64,000 bases of DNA from Closterium sp. Naga37s-1 (taxonomy: Eukaryota; Streptophyta; Zygnematophyceae; Desmidiales; Closteriaceae): the NCBI GenBank assembly GCA_947471745.1, contig CANJKZ010000010.1, positions 7,892,001 through 7,956,000 of the forward strand, read 5' to 3'. The notes under the pieces are model-generated. The model was given only the letters and a program-made list of their open reading frames with translations. It did not search any database and had not been told where the DNA came from. This document shows positions 20,357 through 32,300 of this stretch, piece after piece. Numbering within the stretch: position 1 is the first letter of the stretch; every line of letters starts with the position of its first letter. The position numbers were made by a program, and so were the translations under genes.

Positions 20357-20568
20357 ATTTCGTGTCGCGGTCGCTGATGATTGCTGATGGTATCCCGTGC
20401 AGTCGAACGACGGTGGAGATGAGGAGTTGAGCTTTTTCTTCGGCTATGATCGACCAGGATCGCGTCGTTCCCACTCGCCCCGGCCGGTAACCCCGTGACG
20501 AAGTCCATCGTCACCTGCTGCCAAGCACGCTCTGGGGGTGGTATCGGCTGCAACTGTCCTGGCGGCCG

Positions 20569-22803
20569 CTACCGCGATGATTTCATGAGCTGGCAAGTGG
20601 GACACGATGCCACGTGTCGTTGTACGTCGGTCAACATCCCGGGCCAGTAATAATACCGCTGCAGCTGCTGCCGTGTTTTCTCTACCCCGAAATGCCCTGA
20701 GGTAACTCCGTCGTGTGCCTCCTGTAATAGTAATTCCCGTAGCAGTGTGTACCCTGGTACCCAAATGCGGTCGGTCCCGGCTTTTACGTAATAGAATCCT
20801 TTTGCTGCTGCGAACTGCTGCGAATTTCCTCCTGTGAAGAATGGATCCGTTTGGTACCCGTGGGTGAATAGGCCTGTCAGTAGTGGACTTGTCTGGGCGA
20901 GTAGTATCGCATGGATCTGGGCAGTGGGGCGAGTCAGTGCGTCGGCGATGTTCGAGGCTCCCTTTTTGTAGGTGACCGTGTAGTGAAAATTGGACTCGAG
21001 AAAATCGAGCCAGCGAATCTGTCGTGGGTTGAGGTGTGGCTGTGCGCGGAGGTACTGTAGTGATTTATGGTCTGTCCGTACTGTCACGTCTGCGCCGGTC
21101 AAGTAACAGCGCCACACTTTGAACGCGTGCACGATCGCAAGCATTTCGTGGTCGTGTATCGGGTAATTTTTCTCGGGCGGATGCAGTTTTCGTGACTCAT
21201 ATGCGATGGGCTGTAGGCCGTTGCCGAAGTCCTGTAGTAGTACGGCTCCGATGGCGATGTCGCTTGCGTCGGTAACGACTTCGAATGGGCGGTGTGGGTC
21301 GGCGATGCGCAGGACGTGTGGTGAACAGAGAACATTTTTCAGGGCAGAGAAGGCAGCATGCTCTTTCTCCCCCCACGTAAAAGCGACCCCCTTCCGTAAC
21401 AAGTCCGTCAGCGGCGCTGTTAACCGTGCCATGTCGGGGACGAAGCGACGCACGTAATTGAGGAACCCCAAAAAGCTCTGTAGTTCCGTGATATTCGTCG
21501 GGGGGTGCCAGGCTTTCACCGTGTCTAACTACTTTGGGTCAATTTCGACCCCAGCCTCCGAAATAACGTGCCCCAAAAACTCTAGCCGGTCCTGAAAAAA
21601 CTCGCACTTGGAACCCTTTGTCAGTAGTCGATGCTCGTCTAAAATCTTAAACACTGCTTCTAGATCTGCTAAGTGCTGTTGCTTGTCGGGAAAGTAGACG
21701 AGGATTTCGTCGAGGTAAACTATCACGCATTTATCTAAAAGTGGCCTAAACGCCTCGTTCATGGTCATCTGAAATGTCGCTGGTGCATTGGTCAGCCCGA
21801 AAGGCATCACGGTGTACTCGAATGACCCGTACCTAGTCCGGAAAGCTGTTTTGGCGCAGTCCGATGGTTCGACCCTAATCTGATGGTAACCTCCCCGTAA
21901 ATCTATTTTCGAAAAAACCCGTGCTGTTCGCAGTTGGTCGATCAGTTCGTCGGCGCGGGGAATGGGGTACCGTGACTTGACTGTTACCCTGTTGAGCGCT
22001 CGGTAAACGATGCACATACGAAACCCTCCGTCTTTTTTTGGCGTGAACAGTATCGGTGCGGCGAACGGTGACGAGCTCGGTCGGATGAATTTCTTCTCTA
22101 ACAAGTAATCTAACTGCTTCCTCAGTTCGTCGAGCTCGGGCTGTGTCAGTCTGAACTGTCGCTGTACAGTTGGCTGTGCCCCCGGTTCTAATTCTATTTG
22201 GTGGTCATGTGCTTGCTGAGGTGGCAGTCCTTCCGGTAAGTCGTCGGGAAAAATCCCGGGGTATCGTTTCAATAGTTCCTGTAGTTCGGGCGGTACTGCT
22301 GCCAGCAGTTTCTTGAAATCACTCGGCTTCTCTGCTCCTTCTACCACTGAAATGTCTACTGCGTACACGTCAGCCCCAGCAGCGACAGCCCGTTTCATGG
22401 TGACGGCGTTGACGCGTACCGTTGAAGACTCGGGCGACTGCCAGCGAGGTAGCTCAACCCAGTTACCGCTACTTCGCACAGTGCAGCTACCCGTCGTCCA
22501 GTCAATTCGCGGGTTATACCGTCGCAGCCAATCACGTCCTAGTAAAATGTCGTGCCCATCGAGTGTCGTCGCGAGCATTTCCTGTGTAAATCCGAATTTC
22601 CCCCCGCAGCGGACTTTGACTCTCTCCACCCTTTCCCGTATGGCCAGTGGAGTGCCGTCAACTAAGCGTGCATTTATCTCAGGTAAACAACGGCTAAGTG
22701 TTAGTTGCAATCTGCGTGCGGTTGCGGTATTAACTAAACTGTGACTTGCTCCTCCGTCGATAAAAATCTTCACTGCTGCTCCCTGTATTTTCCCGTGGAT
22801 CAA
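20569..22803 (-). pseudogene. Gypsy-2 protease, RT and RNase H (catalytically altered)
   Basis: 22803-21529 encodes protease (FIDGGASHSLVNTAT) and RT. After an in-frame stop at 21529, 21519-20569 encodes the rest of RT, RNase H (VTDASDIAIGAVL) and the integrase zinc region. The RT active site reads YLDEILVY instead of the YLDDILIY seen in gypsy-1, and CIDYRAL has become CIVYRAL. Both changes hit conserved acidic positions, so the enzyme would be inactive even without the stop. Confidence 0.9.
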
Positions 22804-22949
22804 TACTGGGCAATCCGTCGCTGTACCCTCCTTATTCGTCCGAGCCCGATCGATAGCATGAATCGGTACTGTGACTCAGTGAGGGTCGGTGGGGTTGGGC
22901 GAGCAGGCAGTCTCGTCAGTAGTTGGCCCGATTCCTACTGACTGCTGGC

Positions 22950-23570
22950 GTTTCCCTGCCTTGGAGACTCCCTCCCCTGCTCTGCTCCGCGGCGCCTCAG
23001 CTCCTCTGGGCATTCACTCTTGCGATGGCCCGACCTGTTGCAAGCAAAGCAGCGCCCCTTAAACGGCGCGGCAGCTGCATTCGTCGCAACGGCATGTACG
23101 GTGGCGTGCTCGATCGGTCCCCGAGGACGATGTCCGTAGTAGGACCCCGGTCTCGGACGGCGTAAAATGAAACGACGGGTTTAGGGTTTCACGAGGCTTG
23201 GTGCGACCCTGTTCCCTCCCATGCCAGGCATCGGCTGGGCGGCGCCATCACTGGCTGCACCTGAGCGCTGTCCCACGCTGTCGTGTTGTGTTAGTGTGCC
23301 GGACGAAATGACGATCGGCTCGTCCGATTGTGCAGATGCATTTGTCGGTGCGTGTGGTGGCGCTGGAGTATTCACCGTGGATTGCTGACGCGCGGAGTCA
23401 CGTTCCGCCGTGAGCGTCGCAATTTCGAGCGCCGATTCTTCAACTTGGCGCACGAGACGGTCAAGCTGCTCCTGCGTCAACGTCGCGAGCGTGAATTCGG
23501 CCATGGCGGGGGTGTTGGGCAAGCTCAGCGAGAGCCTCTGTCGTGGCCGTGCGTGCTTACGAGAGAGCAC
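22950..23570 (-). pseudogene. Gypsy-2 gag remnant
   Basis: The N-terminal segment (from MAEFTLATLTQEQLDRLV near 23503) ends at a stop at 23181. The zinc-knuckle region follows near 23010-23060. The gag core that spans about 400 bp in gypsy-1 is missing between them, a large internal deletion. Confidence 0.75.
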
Positions 23571-23686
23571 TACGAGCGGCGGTGCTGTGTCGCTGAGAGA
23601 CGTCTACCCCCCCCAAAAATTGAGATAGTTAGGAAGCGAAGGTGTGGGTGCGGTCCGAGAAGAGATCGTAGGCTATGAATACCAAG

Positions 23687-24025
23687 TGTTATGAGTGCAA
23701 TTGAGTGAGCGAGCGAGAATTGCACTATCGAAGCAAGAGTACAATGAGCGAAGGCATGAGCGAAGAATATATAGCGAAACTACAGTGGTAACGGTAATGG
23801 ACTGTGGTTGTCGCGCGACGGGCCTGGGACTGAGGAAAATGTCGAAGCGGAGGCCCGGAGCGCGGGTTACCCGCCGAGCCGTGAGGTCGGGGTGCGATGT
23901 GCGAAGGTGGCGGGGGGATTTGTCGATGCGAGGGTTGCGAGTGGTAACGGTGCTGACTGTGGTGCTACAGTGGTGTACGCGCTGAGCGGGGACGCGAAGT
24001 AAGGAAAAGGAGTTTTCCTTAACAG
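23687..24025 (-). repeat. Gypsy-2 5' LTR
   Basis: 339 bp, ending ...TTAACA before the target copy GCCTC (24026-24030). It has a 6-bp deletion near 23832 compared with 11374-11716. The primer site TGGTATTCATAGCC lies on the minus strand just inside, with the same extra T as gypsy-1. Confidence 0.95.
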
Positions 24026-24303
24026 CCTCACGATTTTGGGGCAACTTTTCAAGTTCCTAAAGATTTTGAACCCCTCCTTTCGAATGTATACCGGAGCCCT
24101 GCGAAGACATGTCTTCATTTTAGTTAGGCATCACAATATCATTGTACCGCTCTACACCACATTACGCCGAAGTATAGAACGTTTCCACCGCACTTTATCT
24201 CATCCTTTGAGACCTGAGGCTTTTGTGACGGGCTCCGGGAATGTACCCTTAGATTCTACACACGTCAAGAGTCAATCCGCAATGTTCAACCAAATGCGCT
24301 CTT

Positions 24304-27300
24304 TTATGCATCAAAGATCTTGATGGACCAATCAGAGGCGATAGGCACACGTGGCGCTCTGACCACGAGCACTGAGGAGGGCACTCCTGGTCGCAGCCAT
24401 GCCGGACCGACCTCCTCCTGCGAGCAGACATGCCACGAGGGTGGGAGGGAAATGGAGTGGACATGCAAGAGCATTGGTGATGATAATGAAGGGAGAGCAT
24501 TCCTAGACGCAGCCATGCTGCCGGGCCTGCCTCATCCTGCAAGCAGGTGTGCTGTGAGGGTAGGCGTCGAAAGGAAGGAGAGAACGCGAAATGAGAAGAG
24601 GAGGGTTGGAGATGGAGGGAGAGGATTGGATTGCAGATGGAAGGAGCAGAGGGTAGATGATGATAATGAGTTGTTGAAGAAATGAGGAGGGCACCGTTGC
24701 CGAAGAACTGCAGCCTGGCCTCACGGCCCACTCCCATGAGATGGATGGAGAGGATGGGGTGGAGAGGGTGGGGTGGAGAGGATGGGGTGGAGAGGGTAGG
24801 AAGGAGAGGGTGGGAAGGAGAGGGTGGGTGGAAGAAATTTGTGTGGAAGGAGGAAGACCACAGGCACCACGATTCTCAGGGCATACAGTACAAACCATGG
24901 AAAGCCCAGCAGCACATCATGGCACATAATGAGCACAGTATGCCTAAATCCTACCCAACAAACAACCTCGCCTCACCCACCTCCATTTGTACCCCCATTC
25001 CCTCCACCAGCGCTTCTCGGCTCCTCGCCAGCTTCTCCTGAGGCATCCCAAACAACTCCACCCGCACCAACACCCACTCCACCACCCACTCCAACACCCA
25101 CTCCAACACCCTCTCAACCACCCACTCCACCACCCACTCCACCACCCACTCCACCACCCACTCCACCACCCTCTCAACCACCCACTCCACCACCCACTCC
25201 ACCACCCACTCCACCACCCTCTCAACCACCCACTCCACCACACACGGTCTCGCAAACCCAAACCGCAGCACATCACACGCCAGAACAATACCAGATAAAC
25301 ACCATCCAACCACTCTCAACCACTCACCTCCACTCGCACCCCTGTCCCTTCTACCACTGCTTCTCATCTCCTCGCCAGCTTATCAGCCGGCAGCCCAAAC
25401 ATCAGCCCCCGCTCACCCCAATGTCTCAAACCCAAACTATGGCGCACTGCACGCTCTCCTGACCACACACGGCGTCTCAAACCATACCCGCCAAACACCC
25501 TCTCCTGACTCACCTCCACTCGCACCCCTGTCCCTTCTACCACTGCTTCTCGGCTCCTCGCCAGCTTATCAGCCGGCAGCCCAAACACCACCACGCGCTC
25601 CACCACACACGGCGTCTCAAATGCCTGCCGCTGCGCTCCCAGCGAATGGGACGCCGCCACGTCATCGGGGTGCGGGAGCGAGCGCAGGATGCCGTTGGAG
25701 AAGAGAAATTGACGGTGGATGAAGGCTCCCTTCTCGTAGGCGTACGACTTGCCGTCATCGATGTACAGCTCTCCCTCGGCGTCCATGCTGCTGTTTAGAG
25801 CCACGACCTAATGGAGAAGGGAGGAACCAGGGAGGGATTCGAATGCAATCAGGACGTGGAAAGCGTGGGACTTGCGTCGTCAATGTACAGCTCGCCCTCT
25901 GCGTCCATGCTGCTGTTGAGAGCCACGACCTGCCATGGGAAAGAGAAGAAAGACTGAATTTGAACGCGATCAGGAAGCGGAATGTGTACGGCTCTCCATC
26001 GTGAATGTACAGCTCGCCCTCTGCTTACATGCTGCTGTTGAGAGCCACGACCTGATGGGGGGGGGGAGGGGAGTGAGAAGGGGATGAAATGCAATCAGGA
26101 GGCAGTGGTGGATGAAGGCGCCCTTCTAGCAAGCGAGTGCATGATTTTGCCGTCGTCGATGGTTGAGTGCATGACTTGCCGTCGTCGATGGTTGAGTGCA
26201 TGACTTGCCGTCGTCGATGGTTGAGTGCATGCAGCACTTGCTGTTGTCGATGGTTGAGTGCATGCATCACTTGCTGTCGTCGATGGTTGAGTGCATGCAG
26301 CACTTGCTGTCACCGATGTTGAGCGCGCCCTCGCCGTCGCATTGCAAGCGCACTGCTGTCAAGGGTAGCCATGATCAATCTACCTCTCAAACAGGTCAGA
26401 ACGACTTATGAAGGCGCCTCAAAACGCGCCCCAGCCCTCGCATTGCATGGGCGCTGCTGACAAGGGTAAGCGCAACTTGACAGCATGTTTTGAGACGTTT
26501 CAGAACATTACATGGGCGCTGCTGAGAAGGGTAAGCGCGCCTTGACAGCAGCGCCGATGCAATGGGTAAGCGCACTGTCAAGGGTAACCATGACTCATTT
26601 ACCTCTCCAACAGGTCAGAAGGGAGTGACTTTTGAGTCGACTCAAAAGTCACCTCTGCTGTCAAGGGTAAGCACGCCTCTCGTTTACCTCTCAAACACGT
26701 CAGAATGGAGTATCAGTTTTAGAGCGCAGGGCTCCTTTCAACGCTCACCATTCACCCAAGTGGGTCCTTCTACTGCTCTGCAACTCCTGTGCTGCTCACA
26801 AGCGTGTAAGGGTCCTCTTGCGGGGAACAATGGAGCCAACACGCTAAAAGACCAGCATCGTCTTAAAAGACACGGGCAGCTTCATCTCTCCACTTGCGCG
26901 CACCTCACCTCACCAGGGCTGCTGCCCTCACCCACCACCACGCATGGACCCTTCATTTATCCACTCGTTCCCCCGCAATCCTCTCCACAGCGTGACGGAA
27001 AATCCTATGCACCATTGTCTCCTCCACTGCTCACTCACCAGCGTGAAAGGGCCCTTCTCCGTCTGTGTGCTGGACCGCCGCGCGCGGCCTTTGCCGGGCG
27101 CGAGAGAGACACAGCCGTCTCCCTCTCCCCACTCGCGTGCGGCTGCCCAGAGGGCCCTTCTCTTCTATTTAGGTGCTCACTCTCAGAGCGCAAGGCTCGT
27201 CCCGCCACTCACCAGCGTGAAAGGGTCCTTCCCCATCTGTGTGCTGGACCGCCGCGCGCGGCCTTTGCCGGGCGCGAGAGAGACACAGCCATCTCCCTCT

Positions 27301-29356
27301 CCCCACTCGCGTGCGGCTGCCCAGAGGGCCCTTCTCTTCTATTTAGGTGCTCACTCTTAGAGCGCAAGGCTCGTCCCGCCACTCACCAGCGTGAAAGGGT
27401 CCTTCCCCATCTGTGTGCTGGACCGCCGCGCGCGGTCCTTGCGGGGAACGATGGAGCCGGCACGCTGGAACACCGGCATCGTTGAGAGAGACACGGGCAG
27501 CTCCTTCTCTCCACTTGCGTGCGGCTGCCCGGTCTTCAAATCGTACCAGAACTCGCTACCCGGAAACAAAACCTTCACTGACGTTGCGCCCTGAAGTCCA
27601 AGAAGCGGGGAGAATGGGGGAAACGGGAAGGAAGGCAGGGGGGAGAAAGAGGAGGGAGGCGAGGATATGGGAAGGAAGGGAAGAAGGAGCAGAAAAAGGG
27701 AAGGGTGGGAGAAGAGAGAAAAGAGAGGAGGCGAGGGGAAAGAGGGGATGAAAATTCAAGGAGAGGAGCGGGGCGACTCGATAACCCCCCTGGACCAAAA
27801 CCAGGCGCAGAACAGAAGTGATGAAAGCAGCTGGGAGGTGCATGGAGGTGCATGGAGGTGCATGGAGGTGCATGGAGGGGAGGGGAACTCGATGGGTCCC
27901 CATCTGGGAGTTAATAACTCACCTCCACAGTAACCGGGTGCACGAGCACGGAGGGCCCAGAAGAAACGAGTCCTGGTGGGTGAAGAGGCGCTGACCACTC
28001 ACCTAGATGAGTGGGTGGAACTCTAGCCTTTCAGGAACAGCAGGTAACAAGCGTACCTCCACAGTAACCGGGTGCACGAGCACGGAGGGGCCCAGAAGGA
28101 ACGAGTCCTGGTGGGTGAAGAGGCGCTGACCACTCACCTAGATGAGTGGGTGGAACTCTAGCCTTTCAGGAACAGCAGGTAACAAGCGTACCTCCACAGT
28201 AACCGGGTGCACGAGCACGGAGGGCCCCAGAAGGAAGGAGTCCTGGTGGGTGAAGAGGTTCGGGTCGGCTGGGAACACGAACCACAGCGGGCGCATGGGG
28301 GGCGTGCCGGCCGTGAAGGCGGTGCGGAACTGCGTGTACAGGTAGGGCAGCAGCGCGTAGCGCGTGCGCACTGCTTCCCTGATGTGCGACGTGTAGGGCT
28401 CACTGCATGTGGCAAAGGAAGGGGTAGGGGCGCATGGGGGATGTGCTGTGAAGGCGGTGCGGAACTGTGTAGATGTAGGGCAGCAGGGCGGGCGTAGCTC
28501 GTGCGCACTGCTTCCCTGATGTGCGACGTGTAGGGCTCGCTGCATTAAGGGGAACGGGGAAAGAAAGGGGTAACGAAGGGCATGCAGGCTGTGAAGGCAG
28601 TGCGGAACTGCATGTAGATGTGGGGGAGCAGCGCGTAGCGTGTGCACACCGCCTCCCAGATGCGTGAGGTGTACGGCTCGCTGCAAGGGAGGGGGGGGAG
28701 GACATGGGAGGAGGGGAGGAGGGGAGGGGGTGGGTTACTTGGGTGTCAAGGTAGGGGAGCAGCGCGTAGCGCGTGCGCACCGCCTCCCAGATGTGTGAGG
28801 TGTACGGCTCGCTGCAAGGGGGGGGGGGGGACGGGGATAGGGAGGAGAGGGTGGTTACTAGGGTGTAGATGTAGGGCAACAGCAGTACATAGAGCGTGTT
28901 CACCACCTCCCTGATGTGAGAAGTGTAAGGCTCGCTGCCTTTGGGAGAAAGGAGACAGGAAGGGGTAAGGGAGCATGGGGGGCGTGCCGGCCATGAAGGC
29001 GGTGCAGAAGTGCGTGTAGATGTAGGGGAGCAGGGCGTAGCGCATGCGCACTGCTTCCCGGATGTGCGAGGTGTACGGCTCGCTGCATTAGGAAGAAGGA
29101 TGTGAGAGGGAAGGGGAGGGAGGGGAAGGTTTTCGGGTTTAGAGATAGGCAGCAGGGCAGAGCACGCTCGCACTGCCTCCCTGATGTGCAAGGTGTAGGG
29201 CTCGCTGCCTGGGTGAAGGGGGAGGATCAGAAAGGGCAGCAATGCATAGTGCACAATGCATGTGAAGCGATTTTTTTTGTTTCATTTTTGAAAGAATTAT
29301 CGAGCGAGACAATTAGATAAAAATGGCAAATACCATTAACAGAACAACAGGAAAAG

Positions 29357-29390
<34 letters not shown>

Positions 29391-32300
29391 GTACCCAAAG
29401 AGCCAGGGCTCGCGGCGTTTGGTGTCGAGGTGGGCGTGGGCGCGGAAGAAGGGGTAGAAGACACCCATCTGGTACCACCTCAGCAGCAGCTCCGCATTCG
29501 GATTGCCAAAGAACCCCCCCACGTCCGCACCTGGGGGCAGGAGCGGGCAGGAGGGAGGAAGTGCGTGCGAGCGGCAGGAGAGGGCAGGAGGGAGGGAGGG
29601 AGTGCGTGCGAGGGGCAGGGAGGGAAGGAGGCAGGGAGGGAGGGCGGTTGGAGGAGCGCGAGTGTGAATTCTATTGAGATGACGGGTTCAAGAGTCTGCG
29701 TATGAGTTTTTTCTCATTGAGATGGTTAATGAACCTTTTTGCGTCTGCTCCTGCTAAAATATAGTAGGTGGAGGTAAATAAAACTCATGTCACACATCTT
29801 CGCACCTGATGAGCACACCTGGGAACCGCACTGCACACCTGAGGACCCCATGCCAGCGGGTCCAAGGCTAAGCAGCATGGAAATCGATACCCTCAGGTGG
29901 TTCCAATCAGCCGTGTTGTCACCCGTCCACATGGAGCCCCTTGCTGAACTGAGGATCCCGCATGGCATATCTTTATGTTCCCGTTCCTGAAAACCGCACT
30001 AAACACCTGACAGCCGCACTGCAAGCCTGAGAACTACACACCTGAGAAACCCATGCCAGCCAATCCAAGGCTGAGCAGCATGGGAATGGACATGCGCAGG
30101 TGGTGCCATTCCAATCAGCCGTGTTGTCACCCGTCCAGATGGGACCCACCTCTGAAGAACCCCCGTAACATATCTTTATTCCTGCTAGCAACACCTGAGA
30201 ACCAGATTGCACACCTGACAAGTGCACTACACACCTGAGAAACCCATGCCAGCCAATCCAAGACTGAGCAGCATGGGAATGGACACCCTCAGGTGGTTCC
30301 AGTCAGCCGTGTTGTCACCCGTCCAGATGGGCCCCACCCGCTGCGATCCCGCAAAGATGGCCCTGGAGAGTACGAACGGACGGTCCAGATTGCCCGGCCC
30401 GTTGCGGATCTTGAGCCCGTGGGCGGTGGCGAGGTGGTAGTAGTAGCCGTAGGCGTTGTGCACGTCGCGGTGCTCCACGCCCCCATAGTGTAGATTGTCT
30501 TTCGGCATAGTGACCTGGTGGGTGGGGAAGGGGGGGAAGACGGAGGGAGGGGGGGACGGGGGCCACATAAATCGTCTCAGCCATAGGCGTTGTGCACGTC
30601 GCAGTGCTCCACCCCCCCGTATTGTTGATTGTCCTTGGGCATCGTCACCTGGTGGGGGGGAAAAGGGGGGCGGGGGGAGGGGGAGGGGAGGGGAGGGGGA
30701 GGGGAGGGGAAGGGGGAGGGGAGGGGAGGGGAGGGGAGGGGAGGGGAGGGGAGGGGAGGGGAAGGGGAGGGGGAGGGGGAGGGGGGAGGGGGAGGGGAGG
30801 GGAGGGGGAGGGGAGGGGAGGGGGAAGGGAGGGGAGGGGGAGGGGAGGGGAGGTGGAGGGGAGGGGAGGGGAGGGGAGGGGAAGGGGAGGGGAGGGGGAG
30901 GGGGAGGGGAGGGGAAGGGGAGGGGAGGGGAAGGGGAGGGGAGGGGAAGGAGAGGGGATGGGAAGGGGGAGGGGAGGGGAAGGGGAGGTGAGGGGAAGGG
31001 GAGGAGAGGGGAAGGGGAGGGGAGGGGAAGGGGAGGGGAGGGGAAGGGGAGGGGAGGGGAAGGGGAGGGGAGGGGAAGGGGAGGGGAGGGGAAGGGGAGG
31101 GGAGGGGAAGGGGAGGGGAGGGGAAGGGGAGGGGAGGGGAGGGGAGGGGAAGGGGAGGGGAGGGGGAGGGGGAGGGGAGGGGAAGGGGAGGGGAGGGGAA
31201 GGGGAGGGGAGGGGAAGGGGAGGGGAGGGGAAGGAGAGGGGATGGGAAGGGGGAGGGGAGGGGAAGGGGAGGTGAGGGGAAGGGGAGGAGAGGGGAAGGG
31301 GAGGGGAGGGGAAGGGGAGGGGAGGGGAAGGGGAGGGGAGGGGAAGGGGAGGGGAGGGGAAGGGGAGGGGAGGGGAAGGGGAGGGGAGGGGAAGGGGAGG
31401 GGAGGGGAAGGGGAGGGGAGGGGAAGGGGAGGGGAGGGGAAGGGGAGGGGAGGGGAAGGGGAAGGGAGGGGAGGGGAAGGGGAGGGGAGGGGAGGGGAGG
31501 GGAAGGGGAGGGGAGGGGAAGGGGAGGGGAAGGAGAGGGGAGGGGAAGGGGAGGGGAAGGGGAGGGGAGGGGAAGGGGAGGGGAGGGGAAGGGGAGGGGA
31601 GGGGAAGGGGAGGGGAAGGGGCGCCACATTGCCTCAGCCGTAGGCGTTGTGCACGTTGCGGTGCTCCACTTCCCCCAGTGCAGATTGTCCTAGGGCATCG
31701 TCATCCAGTTTTGGTGAGGGGTGGTGGGATGGGGAGCGAAGGAGGAAGGGGGGGGAATGAGGGAGGGAGAGAGGGCACGGAAGAGATGACGGCCCCGCCC
31801 AGCCCTGCTCTTTCCAGCTGGAATGATCATCAGCCCGCTGCAGCTGCCGCTTGCACAACCCACACCACTCAACTCAAGCTCCAGCCATTCCGTTCCATCT
31901 CACCACAGCTCCACTGAAACGCAAGTCAGCTGAAGCCAGCTAGCCCAAAGCGAACCCGCTTCTCATGTAGGGCCCGTTCCTCACCTCAGGCCCGTTGAAC
32001 ACAGACGGCTCGTTCATGTCATTCCAGATGTACAGGTTCGGCGTCGACCCGCCATAGCTGGAGTAGGCAAACTTGCCGGCCCACCAGTCACGGATCTCGG
32101 GACTGAGCACGTCCAAGTAGCTGCTGCTGCCGGGCCAGCACCACCCGTCGTAGTCCTTTCCGCTGGAGTCCTTCACGTAGTACCCCTTATTAGTCGCCTC
32201 CTTATGCAGAGAGTACCCGTCGTCGCGCTTCACGTGCGGGTCGACAATGGTGACCATCTTGCGACCCTTGGCGGCGAACTTGTGCTGCATTTCAGCTGGG

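Larger units (their letters stand above)
19515..20560 (-). pseudogene. Gypsy-2 integrase, broken by a TRIM and a deletion
   Basis: 19896-19515 encodes the integrase C-terminal half (MEQLIRATCDDPTTWEQQ, FYLNYGQHPTLPMTP). The DDE part continues at 20357-20560 beyond the TRIM. Between TMDFVTGLP and the [16 protein letters not shown] block the sequence is shortened and frameshifted compared with gypsy-1, which removes the first catalytic region's continuation. Confidence 0.85.
11374..24025 (-). mobile_element. Gypsy-2: defective chromovirus split by nested copia and TRIM
   Basis: Related to gypsy-1 in protein but with different LTRs (343 bp at 11374-11716 and 339 bp at 23687-24025). It is flanked by the 5-bp duplication GCCTC (11369-11373 and 24026-24030). 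The body is interrupted by a full copia element (12114-19509) and a TRIM (20012-20356), both with their own target duplications inside gypsy-2 sequence. The LTRs differ by a 6-bp indel and several substitutions, more than in gypsy-1. The gag core is largely deleted and pol has stops, a deletion in integrase and altered catalytic residues. Confidence 0.95.

Noticed and set aside
25066-25240. CRISPR-like regular array
   Set aside because: Units are 12 bp with no spacers; it is a minisatellite in a eukaryotic intron.
24824-25462. Pro/Thr-rich 212-codon open frame on the plus strand
   Set aside because: It is antisense to donor-side copies of glucosidase exon 9 and follows the 12-bp minisatellite. 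No start context or splice partner.
24304-29400. Glucosidase II alpha as a pseudogene because of frameshifted exon pieces
   Set aside because: The shifted pieces are intronic copies. The ten true exons keep phase, catalytic residues and the C-terminus.
30227-31643. Several 350-470-codon Pro/Ser/Leu or Gly/Glu/Arg frames
   Set aside because: Produced by the G/A minisatellite, which lacks stop codons in most frames. The only real coding is exon 5 at 30514-30235.
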